This document shows positions 6,805 to 13,452 of a stretch of 13,452 bases of DNA, piece after piece. The stretch covers positions 1 to 13,452 of the forward strand of contig JAFYJX010000008.1 of the NCBI GenBank assembly GCA_017537905.1. The letters are read 5' to 3'. Below the pieces are notes generated by a model. The model made no database searches, was not told the DNA's origin, and saw only the letters and a list, made by a program, of their open reading frames with translations. This DNA is from Clostridiales bacterium. GTDB taxonomy: Bacteria; Bacillota_A; Clostridia; Saccharofermentanales; Saccharofermentanaceae. Position numbers and translations under genes: made by a program. Positions within the stretch are counted from its first letter, which is position 1. The number at the start of each line of letters is the position of its first letter.

Positions 6805-8892
6805 ATGAACAGAGAAAAAGCTAAGCAAAGAGCCGAAGAATTAGTTAGTAAAATGACGATTGAAGAGGCATGTTCGCAGCTCCGCTACGATTCTCCCGCG
6901 ATCGACAGACTCGGCATTCCTGAGTACAACTGGTGGAACGAGACACTTCACGGTGTAGCAAGAGCAGGAACTGCTACAAGCTTTCCCCAGGCGATCGGTC
7001 TTGGTGCTACTTTCGACAGCGAGCTCTTAGGCGAAGTCGGCACGGTGTGCGGCAACGAGGGACGCGCGAAATATAACGAATACAAGGCTAACGGCGACCG
7101 CGATATCTATAAGGGACTTACTTTCTGGTCACCTAACGTTAACCTCTTCAGAGACCCCAGGTGGGGCAGAGGCCAGGAGACATACGGAGAAGATCCGGTG
7201 CTTATTTCCAGACTCGCTGTTCCTTTCATTGAAGGACTTCAGGGCGACGGCGAATACATGAAGACAGCTGCCTGCGCAAAGCACTTCGTGGTTCATTCCG
7301 GACCGGAGGCAGTAAGACACCAGTTCAACGCCACATGCTCTGATAAGGATCTCTATGAGACATATATGCCCGCTTTCGAAGCTTGCGTTGAAGAAGCAAA
7401 GGTAGAGTCCGTGATGGGCGCATATAACAGGACGAACGGCGAACCCTGCTGCGGACACTCTTATCTGCAGGATGTCATCCGTGACAAGTGGGGATTTGAA
7501 GGACATATCGTTTCGGACTGCTGGGCTATAAGAGACTTCCACGAGCATCACAAAGTAACAAAGAATAACGAAGAGAGCGCGGCTCTGGCGCTTAAGAAGG
7601 GCTGCGATCTGAACTGCGGCTGCACATATATTCACCTGATGAGCGCTTATAACAAGGGCCTCGTATCTGAGGAAGATATCAGGAAGGCCGCTGTAAGACT
7701 CTTTACCACGAGATTCATCCTTGGCATGTTTGATGAGACTGAGTTCGACGGCCTTACATATCTTGATGTCGAGACAAAAGAGAATATCGCAGTTGCAAAG
7801 AGAGCATCAGATGAGAGTATCGTTCTCCTTAAAAATGACGGCATCCTTCCTATCGATAAGAACAAGACGAAGGTCATCTCCGTAATCGGCCCTAACGCTG
7901 ATTCCAGAGCCTGCCTCGTCGGCAACTACTATGGAACATCATCCGAGTACATAACGGCCTTAGAGGGCATCAGGAACGCCGCAGGAGACGATATGAGGAT
8001 CCTCTATTCCGACGGATGCGACATAAGCCTCACAAAGCCTGACGTTCTCTCACGCGATTATCACAGGATCGCTGAGGCAAAGGCTGTCATGAGCAGATCC
8101 GACCTCGTCATCCTCGTTATCGGTCTTAATGAGAATCTCGAAGGCGAAGAAGGCGATGAGGGCAACATGTATAAGTCAGGCGACAAGCCGGATCTCTTGT
8201 TCCCCAAGACACAGCGTAAACTCATCGATACGGTCATCGCATCAGGCAAGCCTTTTATCACGGTAGTTATCGCCGGTTCTGCTATGGATCTCAGCGCACT
8301 TAACGAAAAGTCCTCCGCGATCCTTCAGGCATGGTATCCGGGCGCGAGGGGCGGCCAGTCGATAGGCGACATCCTTTTCGGCAAGGTAAATCCTTCAGGC
8401 AAGCTCCCTGTTACTTTCTATAAGGATACAAACGATCTTCCTGATTTCGAGGATTACTCGATGAAGGGAAGAACATACCGTTATCTGGAGACAGAGCCTC
8501 TTTATCCGTTCGGCTTCGGTCTTACATACGGAAATATGGACATCACATCCGTCGAGCACACGGGCGATAAGAGCAGCGGCATAAAGGTCAAGGTATCTGT
8601 CGCAAATACAGGCGATGTTAAGACATCTGAAGTCGTTCAGGTTTACATGAAGGCTGAAGATCCCAACGAGGTCAAGAATACAAGGCTTGCAGGCTTTGGC
8701 AGGATCACTCTAGGAGCAGGCGAAAAGGGCTCAGTCGAGATCTCTATCCCGTCTGACAGATTCAAACTTATAAACGAAAAAGGCGAGAAGGTCGATCCTC
8801 AGGGTCCCGTTAATGTCTTCGTAGGCTTCGGACAGCCTGACAGCCTTACGGAAAGACTGACCGGCAAGAAGGCATCAGTCTTTACAGTCTGA
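6805..8892 (+). CDS. GH3 family glycosidase, beta-xylosidase/beta-glucosidase type
   Basis: This 695-residue enzyme should cleave terminal beta-linked sugars from oligosaccharides by a retaining mechanism. The N-terminal GH3 domain shows YNWWNETLHGVA (41-52), RWGRGQETYGEDP (119-131), ACAKHF (156-161) and VSDCWAI (236-242), in which Asp238 is the expected nucleophile. The second domain, from about 337, includes SIVLLKNDGILPI and NLEGEEGD (444-451), whose glutamates are the acid/base candidates, and PLYPFGFGLTYG (565-576). A fibronectin-III-like C-terminal domain covers about 596-675. The NWW-LHGVA and GCDLNCG patterns are commonest in xylosidase-like GH3 members, so xylo-oligosaccharides are the leading guess; glucosidase or arabinosidase activity is possible. 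There is no signal peptide, so the enzyme acts in the cytoplasm on imported sugars. The start has GGGAG 9 bases upstream. Confidence 0.93.
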   Translation: MNREKAKQRAEELVSKMTIEEACSQLRYDSPAIDRLGIPEYNWWNETLHGVARAGTATSFPQAIGLGATFDSELLGEVGTVCGNEGRAKYNEYKANGDRDIYKGLTFWSPNVNLFRDPRWGRGQETYGEDPVLISRLAVPFIEGLQGDGEYMKTAACAKHFVVHSGPEAVRHQFNATCSDKDLYETYMPAFEACVEEAKVESVMGAYNRTNGEPCCGHSYLQDVIRDKWGFEGHIVSDCWAIRDFHEHHKVTKNNEESAALALKKGCDLNCGCTYIHLMSAYNKGLVSEEDIRKAAVRLFTTRFILGMFDETEFDGLTYLDVETKENIAVAKRASDESIVLLKNDGILPIDKNKTKVISVIGPNADSRACLVGNYYGTSSEYITALEGIRNAAGDDMRILYSDGCDISLTKPDVLSRDYHRIAEAKAVMSRSDLVILVIGLNENLEGEEGDEGNMYKSGDKPDLLFPKTQRKLIDTVIASGKPFITVVIAGSAMDLSALNEKSSAILQAWYPGARGGQSIGDILFGKVNPSGKLPVTFYKDTNDLPDFEDYSMKGRTYRYLETEPLYPFGFGLTYGNMDITSVEHTGDKSSGIKVKVSVANTGDVKTSEVVQVYMKAEDPNEVKNTRLAGFGRITLGAGEKGSVEISIPSDRFKLINEKGEKVDPQGPVNVFVGFGQPDSLTERLTGKKASVFTV

Positions 8893-8920
8893 GCCTGAAA
8901 CTCAATAAACAGTAGGCATG

Positions 8921-8953
8921 CGGGTTTTGTAACATTGTTACAAAACCCGTTTT
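8921..8953 (+). terminator. Terminator of the GH3 gene
   Basis: CGGGTTTTGTAA (8921-8932) and TTACAAAACCCG (8938-8949) form a perfect 12-bp stem with loop CATTG, followed by TTTT. It lies 28 bases after the stop. Confidence 0.88.
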
Positions 8954-9031
8954 CATGTTATGTAAAATTCAGCCTGTTAATTTTATCGAAGAATTTTTGA
9001 CACTTTTTCGCCACAATTGCTGAAAATCTTA

Positions 9032-9037
9032 TATAAT
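9032..9037 (+). promoter_or_regulatory. -10 element upstream of the prepilin peptidase gene
   Basis: A consensus TATAAT stands in an AT-rich stretch about 43 bases before the TTG start. No matching -35 is found 16-18 bases upstream. A perfect TTGACA at 8997-9002 is 29 bases away, too far for a normal pair. Confidence 0.4.
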
Positions 9038-9079
9038 TAATTATTATGCGTATTGGTCTGCATGAGGAGGACAATTATT

Positions 9080-9865
9080 TTGGATTTTTCATACCCGTTA
9101 TTTCAGATACCTTTTGTGGGCTATTACCTGATCTTTCTGGCGTTTTTGTTCGGCGCGGTCTTCGCGAGCTTTATTACATGCACGGCATGGCGTGTTGTCC
9201 GTCACGAGGACTGGATGCTCGGCCACAGCCACTGTGATACATGCGGACACGAGTTATCGACGGCAGATCTCTTTCCGATCATTTCATATATAGCGCTTAA
9301 GGGTAAGTGCAGATACTGCGGTTCCAAGGTTCCGCCGAGAGATCTTATTTTCGAGATCATATTGGGAGTGCTGTTCGCCGGAACACTCGCGCTTCACGGC
9401 GTTGTTGACGCGGCTGTCATCGCTGCTCTGGCACTGGAGATGCTCCTTCTCGGATTGTCTCTGGCAGACTGGGATTCAGGCGTCATTCCCGACGGGTTCC
9501 TCGCAGCTATCCTCGTTGTCTGGATCATCACGATCGGCTTCAGACAGGACATCCAGAGATTTGCGATAGAAGGCCTTATCGCTTCTGCCGCTCTGGGACT
9601 GCTCATGGCTATTGCTACAGCTGTCATAGGCAGGATAATGAAAACCAAGGTAAGCTATGGCCCTGCAAAGCTTGCTATGTGCCTCATGCTTTTCCTGGGC
9701 TTCAAGGGCTCTGTGATCGCGGTAGGAACAGCGATCGTTTTAGGTGTAATTTTCGTGCTCGTATGCAGAGCAAAGAAGAGGAAGATCTCATTGGCGCCGG
9801 CTATTTCGATCGGCTTTGTCGTTGCATTTTTGGTTAAAGACATTTTGGCATTGATTGCCGCATAA
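9080..9865 (+). CDS. A24-type prepilin peptidase-like protein with altered active site
   Basis: This membrane protein (261 residues from the TTG) has the layout of type IV prepilin peptidases, which cut leader peptides from pilin-like proteins. After a first hydrophobic segment (about 13-36) comes a cytoplasmic zinc-binding-type region with paired CxxC motifs: CDTC (52-55) and CRYC (77-80). Seven or so further hydrophobic segments follow. The first catalytic site is present as ADWDSGVIPD (129-138, Asp130). The second, normally Gly-x-Gly-Asp-x-Lys, reads SYGPAK (192-197), with Pro195 instead of Asp. The change from an Asp codon to CCT needs at least two substitutions, so a single sequencing error does not explain it. 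The start is TTG at 9080, chosen because AGGAGG (9065-9070) lies 9 bases upstream; an in-frame ATG at 9062 overlaps that site. It probably leads an operon with the next two genes. Confidence 0.82.
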   Translation: MDFSYPLFQIPFVGYYLIFLAFLFGAVFASFITCTAWRVVRHEDWMLGHSHCDTCGHELSTADLFPIISYIALKGKCRYCGSKVPPRDLIFEIILGVLFAGTLALHGVVDAAVIAALALEMLLLGLSLADWDSGVIPDGFLAAILVVWIITIGFRQDIQRFAIEGLIASAALGLLMAIATAVIGRIMKTKVSYGPAKLAMCLMLFLGFKGSVIAVGTAIVLGVIFVLVCRAKKRKISLAPAISIGFVVAFLVKDILALIAA

Positions 9866-9883
9866 TTTTTGGGAGGGATTACA

Positions 9884-10924
9884 ATGGGTACTTATTTGGT
9901 AACAGGCGGATCAGGATTCTTCGGCCAGATCATGTCACGTTATATGGTCGGTAAGGGCCACACGATCGTTAATATCGATCTGTGTGACAGTGAATTCAAG
10001 GATGAGAATTTCATCAGCTTCAAGGGCGATATCCGTGATAAGGAGCTTCTCGAAAAGATCTTCTCCTCCTATAAGTTTGATGCCGTTTTCCATTTCGCGG
10101 CAATGCTCGCACATGAGCGCAAGATGATGAAAGAACTCTGGACATCCAATGTCGATGGCACTCAGAATATTCTCGACAAGGCTGTCGAGCACGGCGTTGA
10201 TAAGATCATATTCACATCGAGCAACTGTCTGTGGGGAAAGAATTTCGATTACCTCGTAACAGAGGAGGAAGAACCCGAGCCGGTTGAGATCTACGGCAGA
10301 TCCAAGCTCGAAGGCGAGAAGATCTTATTGTCTGCACAAGATAAGATCAAGGCAATAATCTTCAGATGCCCGACCATCATGGATGAAGGCCGTTTGGGAC
10401 TTCTCGCGATCCTTTATGAGTTCGTTGACGACAACAAGAAATTATGGCTTGTAGGAAACGGCGAGAACCGTTACCAGTTCATCTATGCAAAGGACCTCGC
10501 GCGCGCCTGTGAGCTCGCTTTGAACCACAACAAGAGCGATGTCTTCAATATCGGATCTGATGACGTTAAGAGCTTTAACTACACATACCAGTATGTAGTC
10601 GACCACTCGACATCGAAGTCCAAGCTCGCACACTTCCCGCCGAGATTTGCCAAGTTCATGATGAAGCTCTGCTATCATCTGGGAATCTCTCCTCTGGGCG
10701 TATACCAGTACAACATGATTTCTTCCACCTTTATTTTCGATACGAGCAAGGTAAAGAGAGAGCTGGGCTGGGAGCCTACGATGAAGAACGAGGATATGCT
10801 CTTGAGATCTTATGAGTTCTATCACAAGAACCGTGAAGAGATCCATAACAGAAAAGACGTTTCCGCACATAACAGGGAAGCTGACATGGGCCTTGCCATA
10901 AGGGTTTTGAAGTTCTTCTCATAA
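9884..10924 (+). CDS. NAD-dependent epimerase/dehydratase (extended SDR family)
   Basis: This 346-residue cytoplasmic protein belongs to the extended short-chain dehydrogenases that act on nucleotide sugars. A Rossmann fold opens with YLVTGGSGFFG (4-14), the dinucleotide-binding glycine motif, and VNIDL (29-33) ends the second strand, suggesting NAD. GDIRD (48-52) and FHFAAM (69-74) are family marks. The catalytic set is SS (112-113), Tyr137 and Lys141 in YGRSK. The C-terminal substrate-binding part ends with ELGWEPT, common in sugar epimerases. Start: ATG 9884 with GGGAGGG about 6 bases upstream, rather than an in-frame TTG at 9869. It begins 18 bases after the prepilin peptidase stop and 6 bases before the next gene. 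The substrate is not determined; a UDP-sugar is likely. Confidence 0.88.
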   Translation: MGTYLVTGGSGFFGQIMSRYMVGKGHTIVNIDLCDSEFKDENFISFKGDIRDKELLEKIFSSYKFDAVFHFAAMLAHERKMMKELWTSNVDGTQNILDKAVEHGVDKIIFTSSNCLWGKNFDYLVTEEEEPEPVEIYGRSKLEGEKILLSAQDKIKAIIFRCPTIMDEGRLGLLAILYEFVDDNKKLWLVGNGENRYQFIYAKDLARACELALNHNKSDVFNIGSDDVKSFNYTYQYVVDHSTSKSKLAHFPPRFAKFMMKLCYHLGISPLGVYQYNMISSTFIFDTSKVKRELGWEPTMKNEDMLLRSYEFYHKNREEIHNRKDVSAHNREADMGLAIRVLKFFS

Positions 10925-10930
10925 CTTCAC

Positions 10931-12304
10931 ATGACGGGTAAAAAACTAAGCAAACTGTGGATATTATACGGCGTAGTATTTATCGCCTACGTTTGCATCG
11001 GAATATTCGCAGGGATTCATCATGAGCCGTGGGCAGACGAAGCTCAGAGCTGGCTTATCGCGCGTGACAACCACACGCTTAGTGACCTCCTTTACGCGGT
11101 CAAATATGAGGGAACTCTGCCTGTCTGGCATTTTATCCTCAAAGCTTTCCAGCTCATGGGGCTTGACTACGATCATGTTTTTATCATTCCGCTTTTGCTG
11201 ACTGCAGCAGGTGTTATCATCCTTTTCTTCACGGATGCTCCCGCAGTTGCGAAAGCATTGCTGCCATTCTCTTTTTACGTCATTTATCAGAATTCGGTTT
11301 CGGCGAGGTCATACGCGATGGTATTCCCCGCGATGATGCTTATCGTCCTCTTCTACAAGAACAGGTATAAAGCACCCGTAAGATACCACCTGTCATTGTT
11401 CTTCCTGGGCATGACCAGTTCATACGGCGTTATAATCGCATGCTCATTTATGCTGTGGGATTTCATAACGATGCTTCGCGGCAAGTCCAAAGAAGCCGAA
11501 AGCAAAAAGTTCAAATATACTTTTTATGCTACCGGTCTGCTCTTAGCTCTGGTCTGCATTCTTTCGCTGCCGCCGGATGACTGTTCTTTCGGCCTGAGCA
11601 GGATATCTTTCGCTGATTCCGCGACAAATGCTTTGCTGTTCGGTGTTCCCGATAAAATGATACAGTACGCGGTACTTCTCGCTGTCTTATTGTTGCTGCT
11701 CTATTATTTCAGACACTGCCTGGTCCAGGCCCTGGTCATGTCAGCACCGCTCGTCCTTTACATGATCTTTGTGTACCAGAGACTGTGGCACATGACATAT
11801 CTGTATTTCCTTATAGTCGCGCTTCTTATTATTTTCCGCGACGAATTTAAGAAAACAGGCAGCCACAAAGAGGAGTTCGGAAACCTCCTTGCCAATGCGC
11901 TCGTGATCTTCCTTATTTCCGTCCAGTGCTTTACAGGATTTTATTCGGTCTATTACGATTACCGTTATGCCTATTCGCCTTCAAAGGAAATAGCGGAAGT
12001 GCTTAAGCCCTACCATGAGTCCGGCGCAAACATTGCCGGCTTGGGCTTTTATTCGATATCCATCTCGCCTTATTTCGACGAGAGCATTTACGTCAATGAT
12101 TATGAAGGCAAAACATACTTCATTTGGAAGAATGATGTCGAGCGAAATACGTACAACGGAAAAGTGCCTGACGTTATTATTGCCCCCAACAGATTAAAGA
12201 GCATCGAAGAAAGCGGCTACAGATACGAGATCTACGAGAGCCACATGATCTACAAGCTCGAAGAAGCCGAAGAAATTCCTTATGTAGTTTATTACAGGGA
12301 GTGA
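10931..12304 (+). CDS. Polytopic membrane protein, GT-C glycosyltransferase-like
   Basis: This 457-residue protein has one N-terminal segment (about 10-28) followed by the extracellular motif HEPWADEAQSWLIARD (31-46). The acidic pair Asp36-Glu37 just after the first helix is typical of GT-C enzymes such as the PMT/ArnT group, which transfer sugars from lipid-linked donors outside the membrane. About eight to ten further hydrophobic stretches run to around residue 345, then a soluble C-terminal domain of roughly 105 residues follows. No Shine-Dalgarno is visible before the ATG, which sits 6 bases after the epimerase stop, so translation is probably coupled to that gene. With the epimerase it could build or modify a surface glycan; that is inference. 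It could also be a GT-C-fold protein of unknown activity. Confidence 0.75.
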   Translation: MTGKKLSKLWILYGVVFIAYVCIGIFAGIHHEPWADEAQSWLIARDNHTLSDLLYAVKYEGTLPVWHFILKAFQLMGLDYDHVFIIPLLLTAAGVIILFFTDAPAVAKALLPFSFYVIYQNSVSARSYAMVFPAMMLIVLFYKNRYKAPVRYHLSLFFLGMTSSYGVIIACSFMLWDFITMLRGKSKEAESKKFKYTFYATGLLLALVCILSLPPDDCSFGLSRISFADSATNALLFGVPDKMIQYAVLLAVLLLLLYYFRHCLVQALVMSAPLVLYMIFVYQRLWHMTYLYFLIVALLIIFRDEFKKTGSHKEEFGNLLANALVIFLISVQCFTGFYSVYYDYRYAYSPSKEIAEVLKPYHESGANIAGLGFYSISISPYFDESIYVNDYEGKTYFIWKNDVERNTYNGKVPDVIIAPNRLKSIEESGYRYEIYESHMIYKLEEAEEIPYVVYYRE

Positions 12305-12504
12305 TCTGCATTTCTCACGGGCAATTCTTCCCGTGCCGGAAAGCCCGCAAAATCTTATTTTCCAAAGTTGAAAAATGCCCGCAAACAAGGCAAAATAGGC
12401 GATGTAAAAGCATTTTTACGTCGGTTTCTGCCCCATGTCCAAGTGTTTTGATAGACGGGCAGCAGATCCTCCAATACGATAACGGCAGGAAAGGAGTTTT
12501 CGAG
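12305..12504. other. Intergenic region before the XRE gene
   Basis: These 200 bases hold no gene. A hairpin CACGGG (12316-12321) with CCCGTG (12330-12335) stands just after the GT-C gene but lacks a T-run. GCCCGCAAA occurs twice, at 12343 and 12377. A hairpin at 12400-12423 is listed separately. A possible -35 TTGATA (12448-12453) has no well-spaced -10. Confidence 0.5.
12400..12423 (+). promoter_or_regulatory. Inverted repeat upstream of the XRE gene
   Basis: CGATGTAAAA (12400-12409) pairs with TTTTACGTCG (12414-12423) over 10 bp with one T-G pair and a 4-base loop GCAT. It lies about 80 bases before the gene. It could be an operator for the XRE protein, or a weak terminator for the upstream operon, since the short T-run sits in the stem rather than after it. 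Confidence 0.35.
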
Positions 12505-13185
12505 ATGGAGATTGGATCGAAAATCAGGAACGCCAGAAACGAAGCCGGCCTCACCCAGGAAAAGGCCGCCGAAGAATTAGGCGTAACAAGACAGACGATA
12601 TCCAACTGGGAGAACAACAAATCCTACCCGGATATCATCAGCGTCATCAAGATGAGCGATCTGTATTCCATTTCCTTAGACTCCCTGTTAAAGGAGGATA
12701 AAGACATGAAATCTACTTATCTTGAACATTTGGAAGAATCGACGAACGTAGTTAAGAGCCAGACACGAAAGAGCAGGATCATCACGGTCGGCATCTATCT
12801 CGTAGCCTGGGTACTTCTGATAGTCCTCTTCTGGCTCGGCGAAGGCGGTGCTCTCACAGGCAACGAAATGGGCTATTCGCTCCTGGCATTTTACATTATC
12901 CTGCCGGTAGTAACCGTCGTTACAGCTTTCTTTATCGGCAAGGATCAAATGTGGGGAGTATCCAAGTGGTTCATGGTGATCTTCTACGGCATCATGTACA
13001 TGCTCTCGGAATACGCGACTTTCAGCCTCTCGAACATGATCTACAACGAATATTCGCACTTCAACCTGCCTGAGTTCGGCATGTTTTTCGCAGGCGCCAT
13101 CATGGCCGCCATCGGGATTGCCGTTGGCATGCTTGTGGCAGGCGCCGCCGCCAGGAAAGCCAAGGCAAAAGCCCAGGCCTCATAA
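12505..13185 (+). CDS. XRE-family regulator fused to a membrane domain
   Basis: This 226-residue protein has an XRE/Cro-type helix-turn-helix at about 5-60 (LTQEKAAEELGVTRQTISNW, then SYPDIISVIKMSDLYSISLD), the standard arrangement of this family in Firmicutes. Four hydrophobic segments follow, near 92-111, 125-145, 155-175 and 191-214, and the tail is Ala/Lys-rich. It is therefore a membrane-tethered DNA-binding protein; what it senses is unknown. The ATG at 12505 is chosen because AAGGAG (12491-12496) lies 8 bases upstream; the frame is open back to 12301 but that extension looks non-coding. An even better site, AAGGAGG at 12691-12697, precedes the in-frame Met68 codon at 12706. Confidence 0.85.
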   Translation: MEIGSKIRNARNEAGLTQEKAAEELGVTRQTISNWENNKSYPDIISVIKMSDLYSISLDSLLKEDKDMKSTYLEHLEESTNVVKSQTRKSRIITVGIYLVAWVLLIVLFWLGEGGALTGNEMGYSLLAFYIILPVVTVVTAFFIGKDQMWGVSKWFMVIFYGIMYMLSEYATFSLSNMIYNEYSHFNLPEFGMFFAGAIMAAIGIAVGMLVAGAAARKAKAKAQAS

Positions 13186-13190
13186 GGCGT

Positions 13191-13219
13191 TTGACTTATT
13201 ATCGTACCTCCTATATAAT
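13191..13219 (+). promoter_or_regulatory. Strong promoter of rpsU
   Basis: TTGACT (13191-13196) and TATAAT (13214-13219) are separated by exactly 17 bases, a near-consensus housekeeping promoter. Transcription should start near 13226, giving a leader of about 33 bases. The -35 starts 5 bases after the stop of the XRE gene, so rpsU has its own promoter. Confidence 0.88.
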
Positions 13220-13258
13220 ATGCGAGTTTGAAATCCACGCACGAGAGGGGGGATAAAG

Positions 13259-13432
13259 ATGTCTGAGATTAAAGTTAAGGAAGGCGAGTCCCTTGACAGT
13301 GCACTTCGCAGATTTAAGCGTTCTTGCGCAAAGTCAGGCGTTCTTGCAGAAGTTCGTAAGAGAGAACATTACGAGAAGCCTTCTGTAAAGAGAAAGAAGA
13401 AGTCTGAAGCAGCTCGTAAGAGAAAGCATTAA
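13259..13432 (+). CDS. rpsU: 30S ribosomal protein S21
   Basis: This 57-residue, very basic protein is S21 of the small ribosomal subunit. It begins [20 protein letters not shown], with the conserved pattern of a short beta strand then a helix, and [20 protein letters not shown] follows; the C-terminal third is a Lys/Arg-rich tail ending ARKRKH. Length matches Firmicute S21 (about 57-58). The start is fixed by a G-rich ribosome-binding site (GAGAGGGGGG) a few bases upstream and a TAA stop. The last bases of the window, ACGAGAGGTT, look like a ribosome-binding site for a following gene; in many Firmicutes that is yqeY, but it is not visible here. Confidence 0.96.
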   Translation: MSEIKVKEGESLDSALRRFKRSCAKSGVLAEVRKREHYEKPSVKRKKKSEAARKRKH

Positions 13433-13452
13433 TAAGACTTAAACGAGAGGTT

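Noticed and set aside
7129..7635. 168-codon open frame on the minus strand inside the GH3 gene
   Set aside because: It is antisense to a clearly coding, motif-rich gene, has Cys-rich low-information sequence, and no ribosome-binding site or family resemblance.
8997..9037. TTGACA at 8997-9002 paired with TATAAT at 9032-9037 as one promoter
   Set aside because: The gap is 29 bases, far outside the usable 16-18 range for housekeeping polymerase.
9046..9237. ATG-started small frame overlapping the prepilin peptidase start
   Set aside because: Different frame from the recognisable membrane protein, no ribosome-binding site, and no domain.
10442..10870. 142-codon minus-strand frame inside the epimerase gene
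   Set aside because: Shadow of the codon pattern of the real gene on the other strand; no recognisable domain.
12316..12335. CACGGG/CCCGTG hairpin as terminator of the three-gene operon
   Set aside because: Only a 6-bp stem and no T-run on either strand directly after it; kept as a note only.
12301..12504. 68-residue N-terminal extension of the XRE protein
   Set aside because: It overlaps the previous stop region, is Cys/Arg-rich and unlike any domain, and a proper ribosome-binding site stands before the ATG at 12505.
1..13452. tRNA, rRNA, CRISPR array, insertion sequence, phage or toxin-antitoxin genes
   Set aside because: Looked for by eye; no direct-repeat arrays, transposase motifs or tRNA cloverleafs were recognised. 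A tool-based scan would be more sensitive.

Overview
The window looks like ordinary chromosome from an anaerobic Clostridia-type Firmicute, probably a plant-fibre-associated gut or rumen organism. The reasons are purine-rich Shine-Dalgarno sites before most genes, strong U-tailed terminators, a split (two-subunit) transketolase, a CUT1 sugar transporter with DUF624 and AraC neighbours, and a short S21 ribosomal protein. No tRNA, rRNA, CRISPR array, insertion sequence or phage gene was recognised. The genus cannot be fixed from this alone.

Layout. Bases 1-870 hold the 3' part of a transketolase C-terminal subunit, followed by a terminator (902-925). Between it and the next gene lies an 85-base almost fully self-complementary palindrome (947-1031). 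Bases 1125-1811 (minus) encode a DUF624/YesL-like membrane protein. Divergent from it is a sugar ABC import operon: solute-binding lipoprotein (2128-3591), an intergenic terminator, then two permeases (3674-4645, 4657-5532) and a strong terminator. No ATPase is present. A convergent AraC-family regulator (minus, 5698-6624) shares a divergent promoter region with a cytoplasmic GH3 glycosidase of the beta-xylosidase-like type (6805-8892). Together these read as one carbohydrate locus: oligosaccharide binding, import, intracellular hydrolysis and local regulation.

Bases 9080-12304 form a probable three-gene operon: an A24-type prepilin peptidase starting at TTG and apparently lacking its second catalytic aspartate, an NAD-dependent epimerase/dehydratase, and a GT-C-like polytopic membrane protein. 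These suggest cell-surface glycan or envelope work, but the link is inferred from gene order only. Bases 12505-13185 encode an XRE-type DNA-binding domain fused to four membrane segments, with an unusually good internal ribosome-binding site before Met68. The window ends with rpsU (13259-13432) behind a near-consensus promoter.

The observations most worth a second look are the 85-base palindrome, the altered active site of the prepilin peptidase, and a repeated motif shared by the transporter promoter and the araC/GH3 intergenic region. No clearly new multi-gene system was found.
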